The position numbers were made by a program, and so were the translations under genes. Below, one piece after another: positions 63,864 through 64,000 of a stretch of DNA of 64,000 nt; positions within the stretch are counted from its first letter, which is position 1; the number at the start of each line of letters is the position of its first letter. Under the pieces are notes generated by a model. The model saw nothing but the letters and a program-made list of their open reading frames with translations, did no database searches and was not told where the DNA came from. The stretch is from Butyrivibrio sp. MC2013 (lineage in GTDB: Bacteria; Bacillota; Clostridia; Lachnospirales; Lachnospiraceae). Location of the stretch: contig NZ_AUKE01000001.1 of NCBI RefSeq assembly GCF_000424585.1, forward strand, positions 1-64,000. The letters run 5' to 3'.

Positions 63864-64000
63864 TCAAAAGACATATTCATGATCACCATATCCAGTCTCT
63901 TCATCCAGGCATACATTCCCTGCCGCATCCCGAAGTATCAGATGTGCAGCAGAGCCTTCCGGGATATGGATATTATATCTGATAGCTTCGCTCCCGTCTT
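63864..64000 (-). CDS. C-terminal end of an unidentified protein (cut by window edge)
   Basis: The minus strand is open from the right edge through about 44 codons to a TGA at 63864-63866; the visible end contains NIHIPEGSAAHLILRDAAGN and finishes GDHEYVF. It is likely coding because it lies in the expected strand and spacing. Family cannot be named. Confidence 0.55.
   Translation of the reverse strand, partial: DGSEAIRYNIHIPEGSAAHLILRDAAGNVCLDEETGYGDHEYVF

Overview
This window is most of a very large cell-surface polysaccharide locus from a low-to-mid GC Gram-positive bacterium. It is most likely a member of the Clostridia close to Lachnospiraceae/Butyrivibrio. That placement is inferred from strong AGGAGG-type ribosome sites, frequent GTG/TTG starts, and teichoic-acid-type (TagD, CDP-glycerol transferase) and LicD/choline genes, with no lipopolysaccharide or outer-membrane genes. 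I see no rRNA, tRNA, CRISPR array, phage module or replication origin.

Layout. The left edge (1-3.3 kb) holds the 3' end of an IS66-type transposase, an AAA ATPase/PD-(D/E)XK nuclease gene and one glycosyltransferase. From 3.3 to 10.5 kb lie a hexapeptide acetyltransferase, a GtrII-type membrane glucosyltransferase, a GT4 enzyme, an acyltransferase-3 protein, and an MBOAT plus SGNH pair that looks like an O-acylation machine. From 10.6 to 30 kb the DNA is visibly richer in A/T. It carries a 4,6-dehydratase, aminotransferase, acetyltransferase and CBS-nucleotidyltransferase set for an amino-dideoxy sugar, two flippases, several glycosyltransferases, a GtrB-like enzyme, a CDP-glycerol glycerophosphotransferase and LicD. 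From 29.6 to 38.2 kb there is a phosphocholine/glycerol-phosphate module: TagD, a BCCT transporter, LicC, a three-domain HTH-nucleotidyltransferase-kinase fusion and a second LicD. From 38 to 54 kb lie GT4 enzymes, two Wzy-like polymerases, a TagA-remnant/GT4 chimera, a GT-D enzyme and an ABC flippase. The right part (54.5-64 kb) has a cytosolic sulfatase convergent with a radical SAM protein, a third flippase, a GT11 fucosyltransferase-like enzyme, a GT-C protein, and GT2 and GT4 enzymes. The right edge cuts the end of another gene.

How it works together (inference). The glycosyltransferases build lipid-linked repeats in the cytosol. Flippases of two types (three Wzx-like, one ABC) export them, Wzy-like proteins polymerise, and GT-C/GtrII enzymes add sugars outside. 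The product would be decorated with acyl groups (five AT3 proteins, one MBOAT/SGNH pair), glycerol phosphate and phosphocholine. The redundancy (three Wzx, two Wzy, two LicD) suggests two or more surface polymers, or a mosaic locus assembled by repeated transfer. Almost all genes read on the minus strand in tight operons; the plus-strand exceptions (2144, 5679, 54578, 61721) mark likely block boundaries.

All functions are read from motifs and gene order; no database search was possible.
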